Below, in pieces: positions 44,794-57,480 of a DNA stretch of 64,000 nt. The stretch covers positions 18,239,956 through 18,303,955 of the forward strand of contig NC_034014.1 in the NCBI RefSeq assembly GCF_000346465.2. The letters are read 5' to 3'. Origin of the DNA: Prunus persica. Lineage: Eukaryota; Streptophyta; Magnoliopsida; Rosales; Rosaceae. Below the pieces are notes generated by a model. That model saw only the letters and a list, made by a program, of their open reading frames with translations, did no database searches and was not told where the DNA came from. The position numbers and the translations under genes were made by a program. Every line of letters starts with the position of its first letter. Within the stretch, counting starts at the first letter, position 1.

Positions 44794-47074
44794 ATGGCTA
44801 GCAGTTGCCGGAACAGACTCTTCTCTGGGTTGCTGTTTCTTTGCTGTGGGTTTCTGGGCTTTATCACTTCTCCAGCAGAAGCTGCCATAAAGAAATACCA
44901 ATTTGATGTGAGTTGTTTCAAATGCTTTAATATCATTTACATGCACAGACAGCCTTGAAACAACAAATTGAAAAATGAAAAAGGAAGAAGAAAAAAGAAA
45001 GCAAAAAGTTGTACTTCGTGCATGGATTTCCAGTTAATAACATCCTCTGTGTTCTCACAGGTCCAAGTGAACAATGTGAGTAGATTGTGCCATGCAAAGC
45101 CCATTGTTACTATAAATGGAAGGTTTCCAGGGCCTACAGTCTATGTCAGGGAAGGAGACAGAGTTCTCATCAATGTTACCAACCATGCTCAATACAACAT
45201 GTCAATTCACTGGTAAGAGTTAAACTAAATTAACCAAATTAACAAACAAGTGATCAAATCAAAATTAGGTAAATATAGCAAAATGTCATAACTTATAGCT
45301 GATTGAGTTATATATGTTCTTACAGGCATGGACTGAAGCAATATCGAAACGGTTGGGCAGACGGACCAGCTTATGTAACACAATGTCCAATTCAGACTGG
45401 AAGTAGCTACACTTATGACTTTAATGTAACAGGCCAGAGAGGAACTCTATGGTGGCATGCACACATTCTTTGGCTGAGGGCTACTGTCTATGGTGCAATT
45501 GTCATCCTGCCTAAACCAGGCACCCCGTTTCCCTTCCCACAACCATACAGGGAAGCTGAAATTATACTCGGAGAATGGTGGAATGGCAATGTGGAAGAGT
45601 TTGTCAACAAAGCAAACAACTTGGGATTGCCACCAAACTCCTCGGATGCACACACAATCAATGGGAAGCCAGGGCCATTGTTTCCTTGCTCTGAGAAACG
45701 TAAGCACAACATAATCACAGAAAATACAAGTACATGACATTTTGGGATTGAGTCCAAACCCGAAAGGTGGTTGCCCTGCAATTTTCATAAAGTTCTAATT
45801 TCAATTTTGTTCTGTATTTCTTGTTTTAGATACTTTTTCTATGGAGGCTGAGCAAGGGAAGACCTATCTCCTGAGGATTATCAATGCTGCTCTCAACGAT
45901 GAACTTTTCTTCGGCATTGCCGGTCACAACTTGACAGTGGTAGAGGTTGATGCAGTGTACACAAAACCATTCACTACTGAAGCCATACTAATTGCACCTG
46001 GCCAGACCACAAATGTTTTGGTCCAAGCCAATCAAGCTTCAGGCAGATACTTCATGGCTGCTAGGCCTTTCATGGATGCTCCAGTTGCCATAGACAACAA
46101 GACAGCCACAGGAATATTCCAATACAGAGGCATCCCCAACACAGTTCTACCAAGCCTTCCTCAACTGCCTGCCTCTAATGACACGGCCTTTGCTCTAAGC
46201 TACAACAAGAAACTCAAGAGCTTAAACACCCCAAATTTTCCAGCAAATGTTCCTCTCAAAGTTGACAGAAAGCTCTTTTACATCATTGGTTTTGGAAAAG
46301 AATCATGCCCAACTTGCCTTAATGGAACAAGATTTGTTGCTTCCTTGAACAACATCTCTTTTGAGATGCCTCAGGTTGGGCTTCTCCAAGCCCATTACTT
46401 CAATCTCAAAGGGGTGTTTAAAACTGACTTCCCTGATAGGCCCCAAACTCCTTTCAATTACACTGGTGCACCACTTACTGCCAATCTTGGGACTTCCACA
46501 GGGACTAGGCTGAGCAAGATTGCCTTCAACTCTACAGTTGAGCTGGTGTTGCAGGACACTAATCTTCTAACGGTTGAGTCACATCCCTTCCATCTCCATG
46601 GATACAACTTCTTTGTTGTTGGAACCGGGATTGGGAATTTTGATCCTGCCAAGGACCCTGCTAAATACAACTTGGTTGATCCTGTTGAGAGAAACACAGT
46701 TGGAGTTCCCACAGGTGGTTGGACCGCCATTCGTTTTAGAGCTGATAATCCAGGTATGATAATAATTGCAACATTCATTTCGAGTAATGTTACATGTACC
46801 ACATTTACTGACGATAGTGGAAAAAAAAAAAAAAAACTATCATATCTATCATAGAGGTAGAAGTTAGAATTCACTCATATATAATAATGACAGGCTTGAG
46901 GTTTATTTACTTATAAGCTTTGCTTCCTTGTTTGAATGTCTAGGCGTTTGGTTCATGCACTGTCATTTGGAGCTTCATACCGGGTGGGGATTGAAAACCG
47001 CATTCGTTGTAGAAGATGGACCAGGATCAGATCACTCTGTTCTGCCTCCGCCTAAGGATCTTCCGCCATGCTAA
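44794..47074 (+). CDS. Laccase (secreted multicopper oxidase), 5 exons, 564 aa
   Basis: Exons 44794-44907, 45061-45212, 45326-45699, 45830-46753 and 46944-47074 join in frame with GT..AG introns to 564 aa and TAA. An N-terminal signal peptide (about residues 1-30, ending PAEA) directs it to the apoplast. Three cupredoxin domains follow with all copper ligands visible: HWHG at 88-91, HAH at 133-135, HPFHLHG at 465-471 and HCHLELH at 527-533. Leu538 is at the axial T1 position. Many N-x-S/T sites predict glycosylation. Plant laccases oxidise monolignols and other phenols with O2, supporting lignin or flavonoid polymerisation in the cell wall. The ending PPPKDLPPC and overall length fit lignification-type laccases, but I cannot name the orthologue. 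It has a TATA box at 44696. No defect was seen. An A run at 46820-46836 lies in intron 4, just after the exon. Confidence 0.93.
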
Positions 47075-47079
47075 TGACG

Positions 47080-48280
47080 CGTGGACTGTGTTCGTATCAA
47101 TCTGCTTACTTACACTTCTTGCAAAAGTTGCAGAAGCTAGGTTTCTTGAGGGTTACAAACAATTATGAAAGGGAAAAAGAATCAATTTGTGTGACACTGA
47201 AAATGTAATAAATTAAACCATGCTATGTAACAATTGTTTTCTTTCATCATATTTCTTCTGATTAATACTGGAAATAATTTATATAACCACATCCTGTGCA
47301 TTTCCACTTTTTTGAATGCTGATCATAACCTGAAAACAGTTGAAGCTTTACAAAAATCTGGAGATAGCAGACATAAGAACGCTCCGAAGACTCGCAGGAT
47401 CAAATTTTTCATCAAATTATATTCTTCATCCAATCACAACATAAAGATGCTACGTTCTTACTTATTTAACCAACATATATATGTTTTCTAAAATTAAATA
47501 AATAAATTTGGAAAAAAAAATTAAATAAATAAAAACCAACATATGTAAACTTGATGGATAAAACGCAACCAATTACGGAGCAGCATCCGTGTTTAAGGGA
47601 GAACTAACATAATATATATTAAAATGGCTTTCCTTCACCCAGATCACATATGGAGGACTAGTTATACATTTTAGCCAAATTAAAGGGCAACACTCATTAA
47701 ACCAAAAGATAAAAAGTCAATTACACCTTGAAAAGAAAAAGAAAAAAAGAAAAAAAGAAAAGAAAGAGGGCAAGTCTAATGGTGGTCTGTTCGTATATGG
47801 GGCTCTAAAATTGGTGGAGAGAGAGCCCAACGGCAATCTTTGTTATAGAGGGATATAAGATGGCTCATGTAAATGGTAGAGGTAGAGGAATTTTGACAGA
47901 AATTGAGATGTGTGCTTGAATTGCTCAAAATTGAAACTGAAAGGATAAAATTGACAAAATTGAAACTAAACGGATTAAAGTGGTAAAACCGACAAACTAC
48001 AAGGACTAAAAGTAAACTTTTGCCAAAAAATTAACACCAAATTTATATCCGTACAACTAAATGCTGAAAGAGGTACCAACTAATTCTTTGATCTCGTGAT
48101 ATTTTCTCTTCAAAATGTTGAAAGAGGTATCAAATTCGAATCCCAAGCCAACCGTGGTTTAACGGGACTGTAGCCATACTTGTGTGATTTATTCAATATC
48201 ATTATTTCGTAAGTATCAAGAGCTAGAATTTGTTTAAATGTTGAGTAGTCACTAACTAGCTATTGATGTAAAAATTACTC
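47080..48280. other. 3' flank of laccase, no further gene seen
   Basis: Probable 3' UTR to about 47240, then AT-rich DNA with A-rich low-complexity stretches (47500-47530, 47730-47770). Confidence 0.4.
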
Positions 48281-48281
48281 G

Positions 48282-49160
48282 TGTTGATGCAAAAAAATGG
48301 TTCGGTACTTTTGGGCTCAACTTAGTTATATATTGGGCCTTCGGAATGCTCTGGACCTTGGTAGACCGATTGATTTGCAAAATGAGAACGCTCGGTAAGA
48401 CCTAAGACACCGGTGTGGTATCGGCTGAAGGCTCTCCGATGCTTAAGTAAGTACAGAGTGAATAATGATCTGGACGGAGTAATGGTTAAGTATGCCAAAA
48501 GTTCCAGTTACCTCCATTTTGGGACTTGTGCTTCTTTTTATAAGTCTTGGGAGGTGTTCATGTTGTGTAGAATTTCGATGTGGGACTGTAGATATTCATT
48601 GTGGATGCTCCACATGTCAGAAGGTATTTGTGTTCTGGTATTGCGCTCGGCAGTCGCGAGGTGCCAAATGTGGCCTTACCGTATCCATCTGTGGTCCACA
48701 TGTCACTTCCTTAGAGGTCTGCCAATTGTGGGATAAACAGGAGTCCCCCCAAGTTCCCAATTGAGAGAGCTTCTTAGTTGGGGACTTTCTTTTATCTTCA
48801 GTGCCTCTGGCTTGCAGAAGGTATGACCGATTGTTCCGTTTGTTCGCATGGTACCGTTCAGTGACCTTGTAGGGGCCGAGTAGCCTAGGCCTCTCTTGGG
48901 AGGTATGGTCTCTTTATGTGAGGCATCCTCTAGCTTTTCCAAGGTCATCAAGTTTCGTTGTACCATTCAGTAGCCATGTCCTTTCGAATGGCATAGCCTG
49001 GCTTGTTGATGTGTATGTTCCGATAGCATCGTTGTCGCTTGAGCTTCTGTATGTGGCGTGCACGTTGGGAAGTGGAATCAACTACACAGGACGACGCTTA
49101 GTCTTCTGCGCCCAGCGTGCAGACTGCCTCCACGTGTGATTGGTGCCACGTGTCAGACTG
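48282..49160. mobile_element. LTR-like repeat of unclear family
   Basis: Starts like an LTR (TGTTGATGCAAAAAAATGG). It is markedly more G/C-rich than its surroundings and contains repeated 'cacgtgt' and 'gactgcctcc.cgtgt' words near 49120-49170. No partner LTR, primer site or coding remnant was found. Frames here have no protein features. Confidence 0.3.
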
Positions 49161-49254
49161 CCTCCGCGTGTTTTAATAATGATATATCATTTGTGTCCTT
49201 ACATAACCCGTAGTTCGAGATTACAAATGATAATGCAAATTCAAAGCTTTAAAT

Positions 49255-49385
49255 GAATTCGAAAATTAACTGAGTACATCATATGATCTAAGTACACTTT
49301 AATATTTTAATCAAAATTAATTAAGTACACTCTATTAAACTATCAAAAATACCCATAGTACTGCCTAATACACTCTATCAGACAA
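49255..49385. repeat. Dispersed repeat, partner of 41650-41765
   Basis: Shares 'attaact.agtaca', 'taatattttaatcaaaat' and 'ctatcaaaaatac.c' in the same order. Confidence 0.55.
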
Positions 49386-49603
49386 CACCAAATTCAGATG
49401 ATGATGATAATAGATAGGTCAATTAAATTAAAGTCCCATTTTAGGAAATGAACTCCACTAAAACTAAAAGATAGGTCATAAATATAACCCAGATGATGAT
49501 GATTCTTCTTAAATTTTTTTAGCAAAAAAGTTTTAATGCTATCACGAGAAGACCGTGGTGGTATTGCTACTTTTCTCTTTTTAAGAGGATCCACAATGGG
49601 CTC

Positions 49604-51457
49604 TAATAAGGTCATAATTTCACACATTTGCATGCCTTCTTTGCTTAGTAATTTTGTTTAGCTTCTCTTTATTTTGAGTCTCTTACCTATATTTGTGTGT
49701 TTTGTAGGTTAAGACAGCAAGGGGATGACATTTGATACAATTCATGCATGTTAAGGGCTGAGTGGCACAAGAGGAATATGAGCTTAAAGATAAAACCAAT
49801 TTGAGCCACACTCCTTGTCAGTCCAGTTTCGTAGGTCATCGTGCAGACCTCATTTCAGCAACTTACACAGGTTGGATGAGGAGACATCCTTGATAGAAGT
49901 TGTTCCAATGGGTGTTTATTATAACATATCCAAATTTCAGCCCAATTGTATAAATCTGGAGCCCTCAACACGTCAAGGATTGAACCCAAGTTCACAGAAA
50001 TGTCATGTTGGCTGCCATCACATTTAATGTGGCTACAATCCCTAGAGCCATATGCTACACATGGGCAGCCATACATGGGAGTCAAATCAGCTCAGAAGCT
50101 CAGAAAGATGAACAAAAGTCAAGCTTTCCATAAAGAAACCATACCAAAGCATGTATTTGGCAGCTAGAGCAGTTGGCAGTATGTCAGCTAGAGCAGTTGG
50201 CAAGTATGGGCAGCTGGAGCAGTTGGGAGCAGCTAAGAGAGGTGTGCTTCAGCAGCCAAAGGGGAGGACGAAATTGCACTCTATAAATAGAGAGCTGCAC
50301 ACTCATTCAAGAGAGGGGGTCAGACACACACATTCACTTCATCCATTACTCTCATACACACATTCAGATTCACCACAAAGAGAGAAGGGAGCTTGGAGCT
50401 GTCAAGGGAGCTTGGAGATGTCCTGGGAACTTCCTTGCTGCCATCATCTAGTTCTTCTCCTCTCTTTATCCTATCTATGTATTTCTTATTTTCTATATTC
50501 ATAGTTATGTCTAACTAATCCATTTAGTTAGGGCTTAGGATGAATCCCTAGTCATGAATATTCAATGTTATGGATGATTTTATAGTTAATTGATTTCCTT
50601 GCTTTTGTTATCAAGTTGTTAATCTCTAGTTTATTATGTGCTTGATGTATGTTTTCTTGGAGTAGCTAACTAGGATTTTATGCATCTAGCACAGGTTGGG
50701 AAGGGGTTTAGATTCACCAATTCTACTTTCCTTTCACAAGCAACACATGAATGGCCTAAGAATCATTCAAGGGGTTAATAACCATAGGTTGACTAGGACA
50801 GATACCATGTTCTAGGACTTGTGTAATTATCATATTCTCAAGGAGCTTAATGACTCTTGTATGCTTTATTCTAAGTAGATACCATGCTTAGGTTGCATAT
50901 TAGAGATCACGTGTTGTGTAGATACCATGCATAATCACATGCCTTAGGAGAATCATGCATCCTGCACCTAGATACCATAGGCTTGTATGCGATAATCTAT
51001 TGTTGATGAAACTTGAGTCAACTTCTATGCATTCATAACTTGGATAGGAAAACTAGTGGTGGATTCCAAGGCTCTAACACCTCTCAATCATTGTTTCACA
51101 ACTTGTTGATTGCAGCCAGTGTTTACTTTCGAGCACTTTCATTTCACTTTCTTCTTTTCCTTTCAACAACAAAACCCCTCATTTCGAGTGCGTGTGTGGT
51201 GCTAGGATTCTGTCCTAGACCTTGAGTAATTAGCAAGAGGCATTGTTGAATTCGACCTTGCCTTTAGCTAGTTAGTCAGTTTCTTTGTTCTAAGTTTTTC
51301 TAGCATTCTAAGTAATTTAACTTGGAACCAAGTTACCATTCTCCGTGGGATCGACCTCGTATTTACATAAGCTATACTATAAACGGTTCGTGCACTTGCG
51401 AGAATTAAAGTTGTTGTTTTTAATAACTCATTTTAGTTGTTAAGAATTGGCTCAACA
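49604..51457 (+). mobile_element. Solo LTR, Gypsy-type, 1.85 kb
   Basis: It ends TTGGCTCAACA and is flanked by GGCTC at 49599-49603 and 51458-51462, a possible 5-bp target duplication. It begins TAATAAGG, where TG is expected, perhaps by a G to A change. It has a TATA box (CTATAAATAGAG, 50281-50292). It has recurring 'agataccat' boxes (50798, 50878, 50928, 50971). The end carries 'gtgggatcgacctcgta' and 'gtgcacttgcga', known from long LTRs of plant Gypsy elements. No internal region is attached, so it is a solo LTR. Confidence 0.6.
50283..50290 (+). promoter_or_regulatory. TATA box of the solo LTR
   Basis: TATAAATA within CTATAAATAGAG, followed by a C/A-rich initiation region. Confidence 0.5.
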
Positions 51458-51462
51458 GGCTC

Positions 51463-52239
51463 CCTTTTTTTTTTTTGAGAAATTCTATGATTGCATTCAT
51501 AATTCAGCCAAAAAAGCCACTAGCCACAAGGGGCCAATACAAACTAGCCACAAAAGGGTCATTACAATAACGGAGCGGTCTAATATCAAAATTAAGACAA
51601 TATGGTGTGTCTCCACTAACGATCAGGCACGATCGAAGAAACTCTGGCATAGGCATCCCAACTAAGATTGCAAACTTAGAATAATAAAAAATAGATAAAG
51701 CTTGAAAAACCAAGTTATAACAATACAAATAAAACTCTCACAAAGGAGAGATGAAAAGCTCTCATAAAGGAGAGATGGAAAACTCTCACAAAAGGAGAGG
51801 TGAAAACTACACAGAGAACCCAAAGAGTCTTTGCAACTTATTCCAAACATAAAGAAATTGCAAAAAAGATGGTGGTGGAGATCCGACGCCGAAATGCAGG
51901 TGAAGATCCGACGCTTAACCGCAGCCGCCTATAATGGTTAGATGAAAATCATAACAAAACTAAGACAAATAGGGAAAACTTTTTGTCTCTGAAAATGGGG
52001 GAAGAGGTGAAAGGAGGAAGAGAAGAGATGAGGGGGGGAAGAACAATGGCTTCCTCCTCCCTGCTACTTTATTTAATGAGTATTTCAAACATTTAATTAA
52101 TGCTAACTATTTTTTATGTTATTTTTTAATAGAGATGGACCAATTAAAAAATAGTTATAGCATTTATGACTCCCTAAACTAAAGAGCATGATTGAAGTTT
52201 AAATTTTATAGAAAGCTCATAATATAACTTTTATATGTT
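51463..52239. other. Reverse-oriented retroposon debris, no gene
   Basis: A T run (51465-51476) is followed by 'gagaaattctatgattgcattcat', comparable to 53288 and 26140, suggesting the 3' end of a minus-strand retroposon. 51735-51800 holds 'ctctcacaaaggagag' repeated three times. Confidence 0.4.
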
Positions 52240-52248
52240 TTAGCTAAA

Positions 52249-53164
52249 GGCTTTTTATTACAAAACGTCCCTGACATTTACGAAACTATCAGATTGCATC
52301 CTTAAAGTTTTTTTGTATCACTCATGGTCCCTAACGTTAATATAGGTGCTCTTAAATAGTCACTCTGTAAAAAAAATGCTAAATTCAGGGATATAATCAT
52401 CAAATCAATCCTAAATTATAAAATATATATATATTTGTATTTCCTTCCCTTCTCTCTTTCTTTCTTCTTCTTCTTTCACTCTTTCCTTTTTTCTTCTTCT
52501 TTCTTTTCTTCTTCTTCTTTCTCTCCGCTAGTAGTTTAAAATATGAGAGTGGTTAATGGCCTTTTTTTTCGTGGGGTTCCAATAATAAATAGAATGTAAA
52601 ACAAGGGTATTGGCCTTGTTGTATAAAAGAAAAGAAAAGAAAAGAAAAAGTGGTTTCTAGCTTAGCTCCTGCAATGGAGGTGTGGGTGGTAGGTTGCCTC
52701 CCAGGGCAGGGTTGAATAATGGAAGTGTTTATGTCTCTAGGATCATGCCTCACAACAAACGGCCGTTTATCTCCTCTAGCATAAAAACCAAATAAAAAGA
52801 AAATTGCATTAAAAGAAGGAAAACAAATAAAAAAATAATGGTCAAACCGCATCTATATACATCAAATAGTCCCATGTGAGATACCCAGAGAAGAGATAAG
52901 GAATGAGAGAAAGAAGAAGAAGAAAGGAAAGACAGAAAGAAGAAGAAAGAAAGATAGAAGGGAAGGAAACAAAAATATATATATATATATATTATAATTT
53001 TGGATTGATTTGACCATTATATCCCTAGATTTAACAATTTTTTTGACAGAGGGACTATTTAAGAGCACCCATATTAACGTTAGGGACCATGAGTAATACA
53101 AAAAAACGTTAAGGATGCAATCTGATAGTTTCATAAACGTCAGGGACGTTTTGTGAAAAAAGCC
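52249..53164. mobile_element. MULE-type foldback MITE with about 280-bp inverted arms
   Basis: The left end GGCTTTTTATTACAAAACG is mirrored by CGTTTTGTGAAAAAAGCC on the right. Both arms share 'tccctgac.ttta.gaaact', 'atcagattgcatcctta' and 'tggtccctaacgttaatat', then run into a (TA)n and CTT-rich part. The exact 9-bp target duplication TTAGCTAAA lies at 52240-52248 and 53165-53173. 916 bp, no coding capacity; reading frames inside are chance. Confidence 0.92.
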
Positions 53165-53287
53165 TTAGCTAAAATTTAACTGAAAAATAGAGTATGATTG
53201 TGGATGCTCTTATGGTATGAATAGAAAAAGTCACTGAATTCAAAACGTATATGATTTGTTTCATCAAATTCCATTCAGGCTTTATAT

Positions 53288-53521
53288 GTGGGTGTTTTTT
53301 TTTATCGAATGATGAAATTTCATTACAAAAAAACTCAACCAAGAGGATGGTACAAATACAGAATACAAGGAAGTACAAATCTAATCTGTAATATCAGATG
53401 AATGGAAGCAATAGATTACCCTAGATAATGATATCAATAGATATAAAAATTGATAAAAACTAACAAAATTAAAAACAACATAGCAACAAAAACCACATAA
53501 AAGCACCAGCACCACCAAACA
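53288..53521 (-). mobile_element. 3' end of a LINE-like retroposon (minus orientation)
   Basis: A T run followed by 'atcgaatgatgaaatttcatt' reads on the minus strand as a LINE-like tail before poly(A). The LTR at 53522 is inserted into its upstream part: similar A/C-rich DNA resumes at 56773. Confidence 0.45.
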
Positions 53522-55147
53522 TGTGACACTCCGACTCAATTTTTAATCATTTATTTAATTTATTCAAATTATTTAATTGTGAAATTATAATTTTGCCCTT
53601 GGGTCATTTTGGTCACTTTTTAATCCGGTAGAATTTTGGGGCATCGAACCGCTCTATTGTGTAGCGCTCGTCGATACGAGTTCATAGACATGAGTGGGCT
53701 CAAATCAGAGTTTTAACGAAGAAGTTACGGTCAACGGAAGTGCAGTGGCACAACCGTAAATATTTCAAAGTCGGACTTTTAAATAACCAGATCAGCTTTT
53801 TTTTTTCTCTCTCTCTGTCTCTCTGTCTCTCTGTCACACAGCCACATTTTTCTAACGCTGATTCGGCTTCGTCCGGCCACCGTTTCCGACGAAACGACTT
53901 GCAAAATCTTCCTCTCCTCCTCCTCTACTTGATCTGACCCACCCAATTTCTCCGATCAAAAACCAGCGTATAGCCAGCAGGAGCTCGAAGGAAACTCTGG
54001 TTTTCTTCAAAACTTTTCGGCATCGTTTCCGACTACTCTGGCGATGGAATTTGCCAATCCTAGTATGTTTTCTCACCCTTTCAACGTGATCTAGCTGATG
54101 GTTGGGTTGGTTATGATCGATTTCGAAGTTTTGAAGCTCAAATTAGAACCTAAGTTTTGTTGGTTTTTGGCTTGATTTTCCGGTAAGCTCCGGCCACTTT
54201 TTGGCCGTGGTCCAAGAACAAAAGTTGTTCCCCTAGTTGTCACAAATACGTAGGTATAGGTATTGTCCGGTGTTTCAAGAATTTTTCAGTCGCTGGAATT
54301 TTTTCAAGACACCCACGTGCAGCCGGCACATGGGCCATGGTGTGGAGGCATTTTGTCCTAAAATGTTCCTCAAGTCGTCCTGAGCACGACGGTATGCTCG
54401 GATTCGAATTTGGTTACCGTTTGACGGTCGAACGGATTTACGCATATTAGGCAATATCCGGATTTGATATGTTCGGACCTTTGGATCAGCTCCATTTCCA
54501 AGAATGTTGATCTAGGTACCACTAGGATCGTGTAGGAACTCACGGATCGAGAATTGGAGTCGCAGATACTCCGAATTAATGATTCAAATATTACGTAAAA
54601 CGGTGATCGTCTGATCATGCGATTGAGAGCGATCCGACCGCTCGATCGAGGCCAAAATTGCAAAATGGGTTTAGTAGGCTTTGTTGAACTCATAGGAACT
54701 TTCGAATCAGAAATCGGAAGTCACAGCCCCCATGGACTCAGTTGACCAAAAACGAGGAGTTTGACCAACTATTGACCACGGGCCTTTTATGACCGTCTCA
54801 TCCTTTGGGAAGGTACTAGAATGACTTTGGGACTTTTCTAAGGTTGTGCATACACATTAAGTTTCTAGGAATTATGGGTTTGGGTGTATGTTTTGGTTGT
54901 GGCCTTACTGTACCAAATAGTATTACTGGAGTTGTTTGCCAATGTTAAATACGTGAGATTTTGAATGATGGTTATGGCGTATTGTTAAAAACTTGGACTT
55001 GTTTTGATGTTGTGATATTAGTGTAGTAGTGATATTGGTGGGAAACTAACTTGTTTGATAATTGATATTTTGGTTAATGAGGTTTTACAAACATGCTATC
55101 GGTTCGATTTCGGTCTTTACCATGCGACACGAGATTTTCCGTTTATA

Positions 55148-55148
<1 letters not shown>

Positions 55149-55204
<56 letters not shown>
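55149..55204. repeat. (ATT)n microsatellite
   Basis: About 18 ATT units inside the solo LTR. Confidence 0.95.
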
Positions 55205-55708
55205 CGTTTATTTTAATGATTGTTATTATAATTCACTTATGGCTTGATAGAGGGGTTTAGTGTCAGTAAGGATCTAATTAAATGTCGATTATATGTTTAC
55301 ATTCAAATATATGTCTATGTGTTTGAGTTATAGGTACACTGGATATTGATCCAGGTTTTAAAAGGTTGTCTTGGAAAGTGAATAATAATGGTTATGAATT
55401 CTGGTTTGTGAATGGTGTATTATACATATTTGAATGTAGTTTGAGAACAATTTTGGAAGATTATGCATGGTCAAATTCAAGTTAAAGAATGTTGAAATTG
55501 ATCTCGTTTTAAGAGGGGGATTTTTGGGTGATCTGTTTAAGAACTGATCTTTGTGAAAGTGGATTTATTGGAAAAAAGAGGAATTTTATGGTAAGTTTCG
55601 GAAAATGGTTTTCAAACCCACCACAGGAGTAAACCCCCCAGTTGCCTTCAGAATAGTCTAGTCATTTATGACAATGCCCCACGAGACTCGAGGACACCTG
55701 AATAGTGT

Positions 55709-55905
55709 AGTTTGAGGATTTGCGTTCTCAGGTTGATTATATCTTCTTGAGTCTTGCGAGGAGATTTGACAGATATGCGTTTCGGGCTAATCACTCGATT
55801 CTGCGAGGATATGCATTCTCGGGTTGACTATGTGTCCCCCGAGTTTTGCGAGGATATACTTTCTCGGGCTGACCATGTGTTCCCTGAGTTCTGCGAGGAT
55901 GTAAC
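55709..55905. repeat. 45-bp tandem repeat in LTR
   Basis: TGCGAGGAT recurs at 55802, 55847 and 55892 (period 45), with older diverged units before it. Because 45 is a multiple of three, the frame stays open and spells a 15-residue repeat (FCEDMHSRVDYVSPE type). Confidence 0.9.
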
Positions 55906-56789
55906 ATATATGGTATTTGGAATTGACGGATTATGATTGGGGGTACGCCTAGGTGGAAAGTATTTGAGTTTTGGGATGTTTTAAACAAAAATTGATAATT
56001 TTATCTTGGTACTTATTGGTGAAAGTTTTAATACATGTTTTCAAATTTATGAGACAAAGATTGAGAGTTTCTAAGATTTAAGGATTTAATACAATTCACA
56101 ACTATTTTTCTAAATGATGAGTTTGTTTTTACATTTGAAAGATTGAAACATGTTTTATTCAAACCGTTGATATTGATATTAAGGTTTCACGTGGCCAATG
56201 TTATTTTAATATTTTTCTCGTTTTTCCACTTATCGGTAATGAGCTATTATATATATGTATTTTTATCTGCACATATGTGATGGGTGGAAGGTTGTTCTAA
56301 AATCAATATCTTTTGCTTAAGTTTTAGTGGATTGATTAGAGTTTTGAGCTTTTGGTTTTAGGAAAGGGTAAAGGAATATTTAATTCGTGTGCTCACTTAT
56401 GGGTTGAACCTTATTTTCTTGTATAAAGAACTACGTGTGGCTTGATTCCTCAGTAAGGGTATGTAGGCAACCTAGACTAACCTAGGTGCAGCCGCAAGTT
56501 TATTGATTGGTTTGCTTTGGTCGGCTTTGTTAAGTTGAATTTGATGAACACTTGAGAAATTATTTGAGTTTACTGTGCATGTAGATTTCTGGGTTTGAGC
56601 ATTTTTCAAGGGAGAGTCTACTGGTTTTCCGGTAGAAGTCAAACCCTAAAGCAATTTTTGGACTAGGGCAAGGAGGGGTATGTTGGACAATTGTGCTGGA
56701 TACCTGCTAAGTGTTGGACACGCACAGGGTTCGACACAGATTCCAAAGTGGAATTTGGGTCGGTTCCTGTCAAAATAGCCACCATAAAC

Positions 56790-57480
56790 CATCAACACTC
56801 AAGACAACCCCAAGGCAAAATTACATTTGTTTCCCAATTCAGTATATCTTTTTTGGTCATTTTATACTAGGGTAAATTAAGAATTCAATAAATACTTTGG
56901 TAGTATGGTATACTAAGTTAATGTTAGGTTCCTTTAGCAGCACTCTAAATATAACATTAGCGACACCAACTTGTATATCAACTTTTTGTACCAACTAGTG
57001 TGGCATATCATGTGGTATGTGAAAATTAGTATACAAGTTGATGCCTGTAGTATTATTGTAAATTTAATATGTCGAATTTGACTAATACATGGTTGACCTA
57101 AAACCACATCTAATTTTCTCGGCTTGCATCGAGAGTATTAGTCATTTGAAACTGTTGCTTATATAGGAAGCGCTTATGTTTGTAAGCATTTTTTTTTTAT
57201 TAAAAGTGTATTCTTAAAAAAAAAAAAAAATTAAGTCTCACCTTCTAAAAATAACAACTGAAAAAATTTGAATGTAATTTATAAAAATGCGCTTTATAAA
57301 GCGCTTTTATGACTCACAAACACTTTTAGTTATATTCCAATTTCTCCTTTTGGAGGCCTCCAGGTCCAGGTTTGTCAACTGGTAGGGGCACATAAATTGC
57401 CTACGCCAACTCCACTTTTGGATGACCCATGTTATATGCATAGAGAAACAAAATTCAGACACTTTATGTGAACATTGTAA
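56790..57480. other. No gene; possible small foldback element
   Basis: 56968-57045 contains the inverted pair CAACTTGTATATCAA and TATACAAGTTGATG. Otherwise AT-rich. Confidence 0.35.

Larger units (their letters stand above)
53522..56772 (+). mobile_element. Solo LTR, Gypsy-type, 3.25 kb
   Basis: It begins TGTGACACTCC and ends GGTTCCTGTCA. The flanks AAACA (53517-53521) and AAATA (56773-56777) may be a diverged 5-bp duplication. It is much richer in G/C than its surroundings. Its last 350 bases match the LTR fragment at 1-495. It contains an ATT microsatellite and a 45-bp tandem repeat. No primer site, gag or pol is attached, so it is a solo LTR. Confidence 0.65.

Noticed and set aside
45447..45788. 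Antisense frames in the laccase gene
   Set aside because: Shadows of the laccase exon 3 coding sequence on the other strand.
46458..46874. Antisense frame of 138 codons
   Set aside because: Shadow of laccase exon 4; the intron A run alone provides its N-terminal phenylalanine stretch.
48413..48764. Overlapping frames of about 100 codons
   Set aside because: Lie in a G/C-rich LTR-like repeat; no domain, and the frames are mutually exclusive.
54370..54693. 107-codon minus-strand frame
   Set aside because: Inside the Gypsy-type LTR; no similarity to element proteins recognised.
55754..55936. 60-codon frame with a 15-residue repeat
   Set aside because: Explained by a 45-bp minisatellite inside a non-coding LTR.
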